64,000 nt of DNA from contig NZ_CP047209.1 in assembly GCF_030408755.1 (NCBI RefSeq), positions 2,976,001 through 3,040,000 on the forward strand, written 5' to 3'. The notes under the pieces were generated by a model. That model searched no databases, was not told the DNA's origin, and was given only the letters and a program-made list of their open reading frames with translations. Made by a program: the position numbers and the translations under genes. Positions 47,323-56,564 of the stretch are shown in pieces; position 1 is the stretch's first letter, and every line of letters starts with the position of its first letter. The stretch is from Corynebacterium felinum. Its GTDB lineage: Bacteria; Actinomycetota; Actinomycetes; Mycobacteriales; Mycobacteriaceae.

Positions 47323-47562
47323 TCACCACATGTCTTTCGCGCGACGCTCATGCTCCTGCTTGCTCGGGTAGACCAACCACTGCAACGCATACACCACCAC
47401 CATCGGCAGCCCGAAAAAATGCGCCCCACAATAAAGCAACCGCACAGTTAAAGGATTCATCCCGTAATACTCGGCAACGCCTGCACACACACCACCGATA
47501 ATTTTGCCGTCCTCGACTTTATAAAACTCGCCCCTCCGTGCCACTTCACCACTACCCTTCAT
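47323..47562 (-). CDS. PspC-domain membrane protein
   Basis: 79 residues: FYKVEDGKIIGGVCAGVAEY followed by YGMNPLTVRLLYCGAHFFGL and a hydrophobic helix (PMVVVYALQWLVYP). This is a complete stand-alone PspC domain (GGVCAG-A-Y motif), a membrane stress-sensing module. C-terminus is charged (KQEHERRAKDMW). Start ATG 47562; an ATG-less extension is not supported. Single gene. Confidence 0.88.
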   Translation of the reverse strand: MKGSGEVARRGEFYKVEDGKIIGGVCAGVAEYYGMNPLTVRLLYCGAHFFGLPMVVVYALQWLVYPSKQEHERRAKDMW

Positions 47563-47656
47563 CGTCGTTTCAGTGAAAAGTCGCAGTAAAAATAAACCAA
47601 GCGACTACTATCACGCTACGCTTTCACCCCCTTACACCGCACATGAAATGCCCCCT

Positions 47657-47746
47657 TCATTCACGCCTACGTTTCGCAGCACCACGCACAAACGGTTTCT
47701 TCACCTTGCCTTTACCCAAGATGAAGAAACCGATGTCTTTTCCCAC
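47657..47746 (-). CDS. Possible very small basic protein
   Basis: A 29-codon frame 66 nt downstream of ldh on the same strand: GTG start, then GKDIGFFILGKGKVKKPFVR and a basic end AAKRRRE. A G-run precedes the GTG. Composition is protein-like but nothing else supports it. Confidence 0.25.
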   Translation of the reverse strand: MGKDIGFFILGKGKVKKPFVRGAAKRRRE

Positions 47747-47811
47747 AAACCCCCCGCATCTAATCGACTACAACGTGGTGAAAACCCACGAAGACGTCGC
47801 AATGCGTGAAC

Positions 47812-48765
47812 CTAGGAGTCTAGAAAAAACTCTTTCTGAATGCTACGCAAAACATCACAGGAATGAGTAAAGCGTTCCTTCTCATGATCAGAAAGTTCCA
47901 ATTCCACCACACGACGAATACCACGACGGTTAATAATCGCAGGAGTGCCAATATAAATATCCTCCTGGCCATACTCACCCTGCAGCAACGCCGACACCGG
48001 CAACGCTACGTCCTGATTCTGCAGCACAGCACGGGTAATACGAGCAAGGCCCATGCCGATGCCATAGGATGTCGAGCCCTTCGCATCGATGATCTTATAC
48101 GCCGCATCGCGGGTTTCCTCAAAGATCTTCTCCAGCTCTTCTTCCAAGCCAGGAGTCTTCTCCAACTGCTTACGCATACTCACACCAGCAACAGTTGCGG
48201 AAGAAAGTACAGGAAGCTCCGTATCCCCATGCTCACCAATGATGTAGGCGTGAATAGAAGTAGGCGCAACCTCATAACGCTCACCCAGCATGTAGCGGAA
48301 ACGCGCCGAATCCAACACAGTGCCGGAACCAATCACACGATGCCAATCCAGACCAGAGTAACGCCACACAGCGTAGGTAAGAATATCCACCGGATTAGAA
48401 GCAATGAGGAAGATACCGTCGAAGCCCTGCGCCATCACGTTATCCACGATGGTCTTCATAATCTTCATGTTCTTATCCACCAGCTGCAGGCGAGTCTCGC
48501 CTGGCTTTTGGGCAGCACCCGCGCAGATAACCACCATGGCAGCATCAGCACAATCCTCATAACTGCCCTTAGTTACCTTGGTACGCGAAGGAGCCCACAC
48601 CACACCGTGGTTTAAGTCCATGACGTTGCCCTCAAGCTTCTTTTCATCAATATCAATGATGGCAAGATGATCACAGATTCCCTGATTGACCAACGCATAG
48701 GAAAAAGCGACGCCAACATCACCAGCGCCGATGAGAACAACCTTGTTTCCGACAATATCTTTCAT
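47812..48765 (-). CDS. ldh: L-lactate dehydrogenase
   Basis: 317 residues from ATG 48765. NAD Rossmann motif [40 protein letters not shown] (catalytic Asp/Arg region), [16 protein letters not shown], and the active-site His in [16 protein letters not shown]. Reduces pyruvate to L-lactate with NADH. The 365-nt upstream gap to the divergent NUDIX gene should contain its promoter. Monocistronic. Confidence 0.96.
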   Translation of the reverse strand: MKDIVGNKVVLIGAGDVGVAFSYALVNQGICDHLAIIDIDEKKLEGNVMDLNHGVVWAPSRTKVTKGSYEDCADAAMVVICAGAAQKPGETRLQLVDKNMKIMKTIVDNVMAQGFDGIFLIASNPVDILTYAVWRYSGLDWHRVIGSGTVLDSARFRYMLGERYEVAPTSIHAYIIGEHGDTELPVLSSATVAGVSMRKQLEKTPGLEEELEKIFEETRDAAYKIIDAKGSTSYGIGMGLARITRAVLQNQDVALPVSALLQGEYGQEDIYIGTPAIINRRGIRRVVELELSDHEKERFTHSCDVLRSIQKEFFLDS

Positions 48766-49130
48766 AGTGCGAACTCTTCTTCCTCGAAGCCCCCAGACAC
48801 TGAACACAATCAGGGGCTGGTGATGTAGTGGAATTTTTTTAAAACAGCGCCCCCACGCTGTTTATCCTCAACACTTGTGAAAATCGCCCACCACAAACCG
48901 GTGAGCCGACACTTCCGAAGAGGTAATCCCGCGCGAAGCCACCATCTCCAGTATGCCCGAAGTGTTGGTGATATGCCCGATTGAAAACGGTATCTGTGGC
49001 AAATATCCCACTCTTATGCCCACTTCACGCCCGACTCTGCTATTTTGTCCCCGACTTTCACCACACCTTCCCTAAGATATTTCTATACTGATCTCCATTC
49101 AGCCTTTTCAAACCTAAGAGTTTTTCTCCA
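48766..49130. other. Divergent promoter region of ldh and NUDIX gene
   Basis: No gene seen. Contains a TGTGAAAATCG half-site (48874 onward) resembling a CRP/GlxR half, TATACT (49085-49090) as a possible -10 for the NUDIX gene, and a spaced inverted pair ACACTTC / GAAGTGT (about 48910 and 48960). Confidence 0.45.
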
Positions 49131-49568
49131 GTGAATATGTTTAATGTTTCTCTCCATCCTGTGGGTACCGGTAGCAACTATCGCTACGTTCTCATCATCA
49201 CCCTCGACGGCACCCGCATCTTGCTGAGCCGCCACCGCGATCGGCACACTTGGGAAAACCAAGGCGGACATGTGGAAAAAGGGGAAAGCGTGGATCAGGC
49301 AGCCGCCCGCGAACTATTTGAGGAAGCTGGGGTGAAACCAAAAACATTAGAAGCAGTCTGCGACCACCGCGTCAGTGTTGATGGGACCACGAATTGGGGA
49401 CGAACATACCTAGCCACCGTGGACACCATCCAGCCACTACCCGACTCTGAAATAGCGGAAGTAAGGTGGTGTGACCAGCTCCCTTCTGACCAAGAACTCA
49501 CCTACCCATGGATCACCCCTTTGTTGTATCACCATTGTGTGAAGGAAGACCGCGACCCCAGCAGGTAG
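49131..49568 (+). CDS. NUDIX hydrolase
   Basis: 145 residues. The Nudix box is complete: GGHVEKGESVDQAAARELFE then EAG, matching GX5EX7REUXEEXGU. Preceded by ILLSRHRDRHTWENQGG. Cleaves nucleoside diphosphates linked to X; the specific substrate is unknown. Start GTG 49131 or ATG 49137; no ribosome site is obvious. Ends before a strong terminator shared with the Gly-rich protein gene. Confidence 0.88.
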   Translation: MNMFNVSLHPVGTGSNYRYVLIITLDGTRILLSRHRDRHTWENQGGHVEKGESVDQAAARELFEEAGVKPKTLEAVCDHRVSVDGTTNWGRTYLATVDTIQPLPDSEIAEVRWCDQLPSDQELTYPWITPLLYHHCVKEDRDPSR

Positions 49569-49589
49569 TGGGTAAAAAGATTAAGGTGA

Positions 49590-49628
49590 ACACCTGTGGT
49601 TAGGGGTTTGTTTCCCAACCACAGGTGT
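49590..49628. terminator. Bidirectional hairpin terminator
   Basis: ACACCTGTGGTT (49590-49601) and AACCACAGGTGT (49617-49628) form a perfect 12-bp stem followed by GTTTTT on the plus strand, between the converging NUDIX and Gly-rich protein genes. Confidence 0.85.
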
Positions 49629-49632
49629 GTTT

Positions 49633-51405
49633 TTAGCGTTGGTCGCGGGGTTTGAATACGTCCGCGCCGATCACGCGTGGGACTACTTTGGGTGCATCGC
49701 CTAGAAGGTCACGCAAATTCCCTTCCCGCTCGGCTTGCTGCAGGATCCCTTTCACTCCTCCGCGTCGTGTGCGTGGTGTAGTCCGCCGACGATTCTCACG
49801 ACCCCCAGCACCACCGGCACCCCCAGTACCAGTACCACCCATGGGTGCCCCACCCATCATTGTTGAGCCCCGGCCTGAAGAACCAGCAGCACCAGCCCCC
49901 GACGACCCCTGCCCAGCATTCGACCCTGTACCCGAACCTGTTCCTCCACCACCTACATGGCCGCCCCGACCCGAACCCGAACCAGAACCAGATCCTGAAC
50001 CAGTCCCGTTTCCGCGAAGCCCACCAGTACTATATGCACCACCTGCACCGGAACGAGAACCACCACCGCTGTTACTGCCGCCAGCTCCCACTCCGCCTGA
50101 TGAGCCATGCCCACCTGCAACTGGTGCACCCCCAACACCATAGCCTGTACCTGAGCCGACTCCAGCACTGGTGCCACGACCGCCAGTACCATGCTGGTTG
50201 AACGCACCAGACTGGCTACCAGCAGTATTCACTCCACCTAGTCCACCGGCACCTGCTATGGGGTTCATTCCACCTGGTCCACCGGTATTTGGTCCCCAGC
50301 TTGTGGTGCTTGCGCCGAGGCTGTTTGCCCCACCGGGGTATTGATGCATATTCAAGGGGTTGACCACATTCGGGTCAAACCCGAGCGTGGCTTGTTGTGA
50401 TGCGACAGTATCTAGTACTTGTTCTGCTAGTACTTGTGGTTCAATGCCCATCCCTGTAGCAGTCTGTGAGGTTCGTGTGATTCCTCCTCCTGCGTGTCCT
50501 TGGCTTATTGCAGCGGGTGATTGACCACCACCGGCACCGGCAGATGCAGGTTCCATGAGATTGCGGATTACCGGCATCGCTGCTGTGATGCTTGTTGATA
50601 GTGCTTCTTTGAACCCAATCAGATACATTTCTTCGGCTTGCTTTTTTATTAATGCACCCACTTGGGTTGTTTGCATTGCTTCAAGGGAGGCGATAGCTGC
50701 CCCGACAGCGGATGTAAATGAGGGTGCGATCATGGCAAGCTGTGCTACTGATTGTGACATCAGTCCTGCGTTATGTGCGAAATTTGCACTGGCATTCGCC
50801 ATTTCAATGATTCGTGGTGCAGCGGCATCAAATACCTCTCCGCGGTTTGATGCGGTCATATCAGTAGCAACCTGCCGTAACTTGGTGCTCATATCCAATG
50901 TTCGACTCGACAGGTTCGCCCATGTAGCTGCAGCATCCAATGCCCCAGCGTTGTTCGTTGACATCAGCCCTGATAATAGCTCCTGTAGCGATGAGGCTCG
51001 TGAGGTCACAGGCGTAGGGAAATCAAAGGCTTCAAAACCAAGTGCTGGGCGTACCGGATACCTAACCCCAGAAGTACTAGGTGTGCCACCATTTTCAATA
51101 GCATCAATTGCTTCAGCGAAAAACCGATCCATCCCAGATAACGCATCTAAATTCGCGTGAAGATTCCGCCCCAACCACTGCACCTGGCGTTTTAAGGCGG
51201 CCATCATCTCTTTTGCGCTACCAACAGAGCCTTCCAGTACCTGACCATGATAGCGGCCCATCTGATCCAAACCACTCACAGAAGAAAAACCATCAAGCAG
51301 ACCAACATCTTTAAATGCTGAAGTCATTGCTGCAAAGTCGTGAATAGATCCCAACGCGTCGATACTCTCGACGAGTTGCTGAACATCAATATGTAGTGAT
51401 GTCAT
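49633..51405 (-). CDS. Large protein with helical N-terminus and Gly-rich tail, ESX/WXG-like in outline
   Basis: 590 residues. Residues 1-105 (VQQLVESIDALGSIHDF, GRYHGQVLEGSVGSAKEMMA, LKRQVQWLGRNLHANLDALS) are helical and spaced like WXG100/PPE-type proteins, with W-L-G in the turn. Residues 110-300 are mostly alpha-helical. Residues about 355-535 are extremely Gly/Ser/Ala rich (GTGSGSGSGSGSGRGGHVGG). A basic, conserved-looking C-terminus ends RVIGADVFKPRDQR. ATG 51405 overlaps the stop of the DUF3558-like gene (ATGA), with AAAGGAGG embedded in that gene: strict translational coupling. Family not recognised; the secretion route is unknown and no ESX core genes are in the window. Confidence 0.7.
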   Translation of the reverse strand: MTSLHIDVQQLVESIDALGSIHDFAAMTSAFKDVGLLDGFSSVSGLDQMGRYHGQVLEGSVGSAKEMMAALKRQVQWLGRNLHANLDALSGMDRFFAEAIDAIENGGTPSTSGVRYPVRPALGFEAFDFPTPVTSRASSLQELLSGLMSTNNAGALDAAATWANLSSRTLDMSTKLRQVATDMTASNRGEVFDAAAPRIIEMANASANFAHNAGLMSQSVAQLAMIAPSFTSAVGAAIASLEAMQTTQVGALIKKQAEEMYLIGFKEALSTSITAAMPVIRNLMEPASAGAGGGQSPAAISQGHAGGGITRTSQTATGMGIEPQVLAEQVLDTVASQQATLGFDPNVVNPLNMHQYPGGANSLGASTTSWGPNTGGPGGMNPIAGAGGLGGVNTAGSQSGAFNQHGTGGRGTSAGVGSGTGYGVGGAPVAGGHGSSGGVGAGGSNSGGGSRSGAGGAYSTGGLRGNGTGSGSGSGSGSGRGGHVGGGGTGSGTGSNAGQGSSGAGAAGSSGRGSTMMGGAPMGGTGTGGAGGAGGRENRRRTTPRTRRGGVKGILQQAEREGNLRDLLGDAPKVVPRVIGADVFKPRDQR

Positions 51406-52040
51406 TTGTATCCTCCTTTAACTCGAATTTTTTGTAGGACTTCAAAAGCCCTGCGGCAAAGCTCATCCCGCCCAAGTGACTCTTCCCAAGCATTGGTATA
51501 AACCACGCTCAAACGGCCATGGGTGGTACTAACCGCAGCATTGCAGTGCTTATCTTCATTGCCAATCTCATTGAAGTAGACCCGATCGTCCGCGTCCGGG
51601 AATGTCGCATCAATCATCAAGCCACGCGACTTAATCCCTTCAAAAGTCGCAAAATGCGTGTCGATGTTATACACACCGAATTGATGAGGGACTTGCATGC
51701 CACAATCGATCAACGACGTCCCATTGCGACGTGTCCGACCCACTTTTTCTAGCCCTAGTTCCGCGAGATCTTCAGCTGTGAATTCATCGCAGGGGTTATA
51801 GAGTTTTTGTGTTCGATCAGTCGGATCGAAAGCTTCGACGTATTCACGATCTGGTGGAAGCGGGATCATGGAAGACACCGACGCTGGCTGTGTTGTTTCA
51901 GATGGCAACGCTGGCTGCTGTGTTTCAGGCGCAACAGTCGATGCTGCGCCAGCATCAGTGCTGACGTTGTTATCCGCGCAGCCAGATGTAAACACGCACG
52001 TAGCAACAAGCACTGGGATAAAGGCTGTACGTAGATTCAC
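51402..52040 (-). CDS. DUF3558-like lipoprotein
   Basis: 212 residues from GTG 52040 (GAGGAG 5 nt upstream). Signal peptide with lipobox: TAFIPVLVATCVFTSGCADN, the cysteine being the lipidation site. A Thr/Pro/Glu linker (PETQQPALPSETTQPASVSS) leads to a domain with NPCDEFTAEDLAELGLEKVG, SLIDCGMQVP, HCNAAVSTTHGRLSVVYTN and DELCRRAFEVLQKI. Position of the cysteines and the PCDLLT-like start match DUF3558. Its ATGA overlap with the Gly-rich protein gene implies a joint role at the cell surface. Confidence 0.8.
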   Translation of the reverse strand: MNLRTAFIPVLVATCVFTSGCADNNVSTDAGAASTVAPETQQPALPSETTQPASVSSMIPLPPDREYVEAFDPTDRTQKLYNPCDEFTAEDLAELGLEKVGRTRRNGTSLIDCGMQVPHQFGVYNIDTHFATFEGIKSRGLMIDATFPDADDRVYFNEIGNEDKHCNAAVSTTHGRLSVVYTNAWEESLGRDELCRRAFEVLQKIRVKGGYK

Positions 52041-52391
52041 GTATTCTCCTCTCCAAGTAGAAATCACTTGTCTGGGCCGAGGCGACAACAAAACGCCTCT
52101 ATTTATATGAGACTGAAAAAACACCTTTTGCGTTCCCAAACGGGGGTAGCCCCAATTACCCCCGCTGCTGTCACAGGGGAAAAATCACTCATAACCACAC
52201 AACAGGACGAAAACTACGGGAAACAGCTCTTTATTCATATAAGACCGGGAAAACCCCCATTCACGTTCCCAGAGGAGTAAAATTCAGCCCCACAATTTCA
52301 CAAGTAATTGACAACAATCAAGGTCGCTTTTAGCATTCGTCCCCTACCCCCAATGCACTCAAAAACGTGCCCATGTTGGATAACCAAAAAA
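52041..52391. other. Upstream region of the lipoprotein gene with imperfect direct repeats
   Basis: No gene seen. Two similar stretches, about 52098-52135 (TATATGAGACTGAAAAAACA, then GCGTTCCCA) and 52235-52275 (CATATAAGACCGGGAAAACC, then ACGTTCCCA), lie about 135 nt apart upstream of the lipoprotein gene. They may be duplicated promoter/operator units. Confidence 0.45.
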
Positions 52392-52428
52392 CACGCAGAC
52401 CACACCTTAAGGGGCAGTGATCTGCGTG
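52392..52428. terminator. Hairpin terminator of topA
   Basis: CACGCAGA (52392-52399) and TCTGCGTG (52421-52428) pair perfectly; on the minus strand the stem runs into TTTTTTGG. 18 nt past the topA stop. Confidence 0.75.
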
Positions 52429-52445
52429 AGATTTGGAAACTTCAG

Positions 52446-55388
52446 CTACTTCTTGCGGCCACCAGCTTTGACCACACGTTTGGTGGTTTTAGCAGGTTTC
52501 TTCGCGGTAGTTTTCTTTGTCGTCTTCTTCGCAGCCTTCTTGGTCGCCTTCTTAGCGGGGCCGCCCTCAGCAGCTTCCTTGGCACGACGCTCAGACAACA
52601 ACTCATTGGCGCGAGCATCCGTCAACGTCAACGGGTCATCGCCCTTACGCAACGACGCATTCGTCACACCATCAGTCACATACGGGCCAAAACGACCATC
52701 TCGCACACTCATAGGCTTACCCGACACATCGTTATCACCCAGCTCCTTAATGGACTGCTGGCTCGTCGAACCACCACGGCCACGACGCTTCGGCTCCGCA
52801 TAAATACGGCGCGCCTCATCCAAAGTGATGCTGAAAATCTGGTCCTCACTGGCCAAAGAACGCGAATCCGTACCCTTCTTCAAATACGGACCATAACGAC
52901 CATTCTGGGCAGTAATCACCTCACCATCAGTAGGATCAACACCCACCTCACGAGGCAAAGACATCAACTGCAACGCCTGCTCAAGCGTCACAGTCGCAGG
53001 CTCCATCGTGCTAAACAACGACGCAGTCGCAGGTTTCAGCGTCTCCTCAATAATCTGATTAATCCGCTTCTCCTTAGCAGCAGCAGCAGTCTTGGTCTCC
53101 CAATTCTTCACCCGCTTACCCTCAGCAGCACGCTGCGCATCCTCAGCAGCACGCTCCTCAGCAACAATCTGCTCAGCCTTAACGAGAACCTTCTCTTTCT
53201 CATCCTCACCCATGATCTCCGTGACGTACGGGCCGAAACGACCCTCCTTCGCCACAATCATGCGACCATTCTTCGGATTCACACCCAACTCACGGCCCGA
53301 CTGCGGGGTAGCAAAAAGCTTCTCCGCGAACTCCAAAGTCAACTCATCTGGAGTGGTGGTATCAGACAAGTTTGCACGCTGATACTCCGGCTCACCATCT
53401 TTCACACCAACCTGGCGTTCAATATACGGCCCGTAGCGGCCCACGCGCACGAAAACGGGGCGACCTTGCGCGTCGTCGAAAAGCGGAAGCGAATTCACAC
53501 TACGCGCATCAATCTGCTCCAAATTATCGCCAACCAGCGCCTTCAAACCACCCTGGCGAGCAATCGACTCCGCCGTCGCATCCGAGGCCTGCGCATCGCC
53601 GAAATAAAAACCCGCCAACCAATGAGCACCGTTCTCATTACCAGCAGCGATCTCATCAAGCTCATCCTCCATTGAGGAAGTGAAATCATAATCAACGAGC
53701 GCGGCGAAGGACTTCTCCATCAAACCCACGACCGCAAACGCAACCCAGCTCGGCACCAGCGCATTACCACGGGAATACACATAGCCACGATCCTGAATCG
53801 TCTTAATAATGCTGGCGTAAGTGGAAGGACGGCCAATGCCCAAATCCTCCATCTTCTTCACCAGCGACGCCTCCGTATAACGGGCAGGAGGATTCGTCGA
53901 ATGCCCCTCCGCCTCCAACCGGTTCGTACCCAGTTCATCGCCCTCAACCAGGCGCGGCAGGTGCGACTCCGCATTATCAGCAACGTCGCGGCCGTCGGCA
54001 AGCTTCGACGTCTCCACATACGCCCGCAAGAAACCCTGGAACGTAATAGTGCGCCCCGTCGAAGAAAACTCACACGCAGTACCATCGCTGGCGTTACCCG
54101 CAATCGTCACCTTCAGCGACGTACCCTTCGCATCCGCCATCTGGGATGCAACAGTGCGCTGCCAAATCAGCTCATAAAGCTTAAACTCCTCAGCATCCAA
54201 CACACCCGCCAACTCACCAGGGGTAGCAAAACGCTCACCCGCTGGGCGAATCGCCTCGTGCGCCTCCTGGGAATTCTTCACCTTACGGTCATAACGACGC
54301 GCTGAATCTGCAACATACTCCCGACCATACAGCGAAATAGCCTGCTCACGGGCAGCCTTCAAACCCTGCTCCGACAACGTCGTGGAATCGGTACGCATAT
54401 ACGTAATATGACCGTTTTCATACAAACGCTGCGCAATACGCATCGTACGCTCCGACGTGTAATGCAGCTTGCGCCCCGCCTCCTGCTGCAACGTGGAGGT
54501 CATAAACGGCGCATACGGACGACGCGTATACGGCTTCTCCTCCACGCTCAACACAGCCATATCCTGACCCTGCAAGCCATCCACCAGCTGCTTCGCACGC
54601 TGCTCACTGATAACAGTGGCATCGCTTGTGAGCTCGCCGTGATCATTAAAATCACGACCCGTAGCCACGCGAGCACCATCAACAGCACTCAAACGCCCAT
54701 CAAAAGTACGCGGATTACCATCAGTAGCAGGCTTACCAGTATCAAACTGAGCCTTAATATCCCAATACTCAGCCGACTTAAACGCCATACGCTCGCGCTC
54801 ACGCTCCACGATCACACGAGTCGCCACCGACTGCACACGACCCGCCGACAGGCGCGGCATCACTTTCTTCCACAGCACCGGGGACACCTCATAACCGTAC
54901 AAACGGTCGAGGATACGGCGAGTTTCCTGCGCATCCACAAGATTCTCATCCAGCTCACGAGTGTTCTCCGCAGCAGCAAGAATAGCCGGCTTAGTGATCT
55001 CGTTGAACACCATGCGGCGCACCGGCACCTTCGGCTTCAACGTCTCCAGCAAATGCCACGCAATCGCCTCACCCTCACGGTCGGGGTCAGTTGCCAGCAA
55101 AAGCTCATCAACATCTTTCAGCTTCGCCTTAAGATCCGAAACCTTCTTCTTCTTGTCCGGGCTCACCACGTACAACGGCGTGAAATTATCATCAACATTC
55201 ACACCAAGACGAGCCCACGACTCCTTCTTGAATTTCGCTGGCACATCAGCGGCACCCCGCGGCAAATCACGAATGTGCCCCACCGAAGCTTCCACGATGT
55301 AATCGCTACCGAGGTACGGGGCGATCTTCTTTGCCTTCGTCTGCGACTCGACGATGACAAGGCGCTTAATACCGCTGCGTTCAGCCAT
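52446..55388 (-). CDS. topA: DNA topoisomerase I
   Basis: 980 residues. Toprim domain RLVIVESQTKAKKIAPYLGS, LATDPDREGEAIAWHLLETL (DxDxE-type metal site), active-site region HITYMRTDSTTLSEQGL (Tyr nucleophile), and FPxFLRAY-type decatenation loop. The C-terminal ~380 residues contain four topo-C repeats of the form G-R-F-G-P-Y-V (RVGRYGPYIERQ, AKEGRFGPYVTE, AQNGRYGPYLKK, VRDGRFGPYVTD) instead of zinc fingers, typical of Actinobacteria, and a Lys-rich AKKATKKAAKKTTKKTTAKK tail. Relaxes negative supercoils. Neighbour of cspA as in Mycobacterium. Confidence 0.97.
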   Translation of the reverse strand: MAERSGIKRLVIVESQTKAKKIAPYLGSDYIVEASVGHIRDLPRGAADVPAKFKKESWARLGVNVDDNFTPLYVVSPDKKKKVSDLKAKLKDVDELLLATDPDREGEAIAWHLLETLKPKVPVRRMVFNEITKPAILAAAENTRELDENLVDAQETRRILDRLYGYEVSPVLWKKVMPRLSAGRVQSVATRVIVERERERMAFKSAEYWDIKAQFDTGKPATDGNPRTFDGRLSAVDGARVATGRDFNDHGELTSDATVISEQRAKQLVDGLQGQDMAVLSVEEKPYTRRPYAPFMTSTLQQEAGRKLHYTSERTMRIAQRLYENGHITYMRTDSTTLSEQGLKAAREQAISLYGREYVADSARRYDRKVKNSQEAHEAIRPAGERFATPGELAGVLDAEEFKLYELIWQRTVASQMADAKGTSLKVTIAGNASDGTACEFSSTGRTITFQGFLRAYVETSKLADGRDVADNAESHLPRLVEGDELGTNRLEAEGHSTNPPARYTEASLVKKMEDLGIGRPSTYASIIKTIQDRGYVYSRGNALVPSWVAFAVVGLMEKSFAALVDYDFTSSMEDELDEIAAGNENGAHWLAGFYFGDAQASDATAESIARQGGLKALVGDNLEQIDARSVNSLPLFDDAQGRPVFVRVGRYGPYIERQVGVKDGEPEYQRANLSDTTTPDELTLEFAEKLFATPQSGRELGVNPKNGRMIVAKEGRFGPYVTEIMGEDEKEKVLVKAEQIVAEERAAEDAQRAAEGKRVKNWETKTAAAAKEKRINQIIEETLKPATASLFSTMEPATVTLEQALQLMSLPREVGVDPTDGEVITAQNGRYGPYLKKGTDSRSLASEDQIFSITLDEARRIYAEPKRRGRGGSTSQQSIKELGDNDVSGKPMSVRDGRFGPYVTDGVTNASLRKGDDPLTLTDARANELLSERRAKEAAEGGPAKKATKKAAKKTTKKTTAKKPAKTTKRVVKAGGRKK

Positions 55389-55872
55389 AAAACTACAAGA
55401 ACCTCAATTCCTTGAAAAGCCCCAAAACCCAACCAGCCACACCGGCACACAACCGACACAGCCACCGCGAGCCTCAAAGCCATAGATCCCTCAACCCCAG
55501 CCACCCCACAAATCAAGGTGCACCAGCGCGAAAGAGCCAATACGTATGAGCATGCTCACCCTAGCACCCACGCAAAACACCATAGAAACAACACACACTA
55601 CAGCCACGCGCGACAAAACTAGAGGGATGCAATCGCTCCTTATAATACGGGTCTATCCCGCGCTTTTGTCCAACCCGCCTGAAAACCACACTTTTTAGGG
55701 GCAACCCATCCCCCCACAACAAGCAACAAACCTGAGCACAACACCAGCCATGACCATGACTTTCACCCCCAAAACTTACGCAACGCAACTGCTACACCCA
55801 CCACAACAGCACGAACACACATCAGGTGCTTCCACGGCCCCTAAAATCCGCCCAGCATACACATAAAGAAAA
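55389..55872. other. Intergenic region upstream of topA
   Basis: No gene seen; open frames on both strands lack ribosome sites. A GC-poorer, C-rich stretch. Presumably holds the topA promoter on the minus strand. Confidence 0.5.
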
Positions 55873-55904
55873 ATCCCGTTTTTCCACAAACAGAAAAACG
55901 GGAT
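55873..55904. terminator. Hairpin terminator of cspA
   Basis: ATCCCGTTTTTC (55873-55884) and GAAAAACGGGAT (55893-55904) form a 12-bp perfect stem; T tract on the minus strand side (TTTTTCTTT). Confidence 0.85.
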
Positions 55905-55979
55905 GAATCCCTACACCCACTAGACCCAACTTATACCCCACAATGAGAGCGAAGCTGCGACTCGGTGCAAACGAAGATC

Positions 55980-56183
55980 TTAAACAGCAGTCACGCCGAG
56001 AGCCTGTGGGCCCTTTGCGCCATCGCCAATTTCGAACTCGACGAGCTGGTTCTCTTCGAGGCTACGGAAACCGTTGCCCTCAATCTCAGAGTAGTGAACA
56101 AAGACGTCAGCGGAGCCATCTTCTGGAGAGATGAAGCCGAAGCCCTTCTCAGCGTTGAACCACTTTACAGTGCCCTTAGCCAT
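55980..56183 (-). CDS. cspA: Cold-shock protein A-type
   Basis: 67 residues from ATG 56183 with AAAGGA 5-6 nt upstream. Complete OB-fold with RNP1 [10 protein letters not shown] and RNP2 DVFVHYSEI, and the start [17 protein letters not shown]. Binds single-stranded RNA/DNA and acts as an RNA chaperone. An upstream extension of the frame is not supported. Long 5' gap to the divergent helicase gene leaves room for a regulatory leader. Confidence 0.96.
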   Translation of the reverse strand: MAKGTVKWFNAEKGFGFISPEDGSADVFVHYSEIEGNGFRSLEENQLVEFEIGDGAKGPQALGVTAV

Positions 56184-56564
56184 ATTAATTCCTTTAAAAA
56201 ATGTAAAACTTAGCACCCACACTCATGCGCGTTTGAAACAAAATTCCAACGAACTTTCCCCCACACACACCGGATGCGTGCGCAGAAGAAACACAACTTT
56301 CTTTGCCGATTGCAAAGGAGGAAAATGCTGAATAACTGAAGATCAGGTCTGAATGGCTGTTCATTCACTTTAGGCTGTGTGGCGATCAAAGACTTTAAAA
56401 GCGGTTTAAGCTTGAAAAGGTTCACTACCTCGCTGCGAAAAAGCCTCAAAGGATAAATCCTTACACAAGGCGACCTAGCATCAAGTCTTTCACAGATTAG
56501 AAGAAAGTGTGAGGCGAAGAATCTTCTACCCACAACTTCCCGCAGGTCAAAGCAAAGAAAAAAG
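56184..56564. other. Divergent region between cspA and helicase genes
   Basis: No gene seen. Holds the cspA leader and promoter on the minus strand and the helicase promoter on the plus strand. AAAGGATAA near 56447 and AAAAAAGATG near 56560 are purine-rich; the latter is at the helicase start. Confidence 0.5.

Noticed and set aside
52308-53675. 455-codon plus-strand open frame antisense to topA
   Set aside because: Low-complexity Leu/Arg/Thr shadow; topA is intact opposite it.
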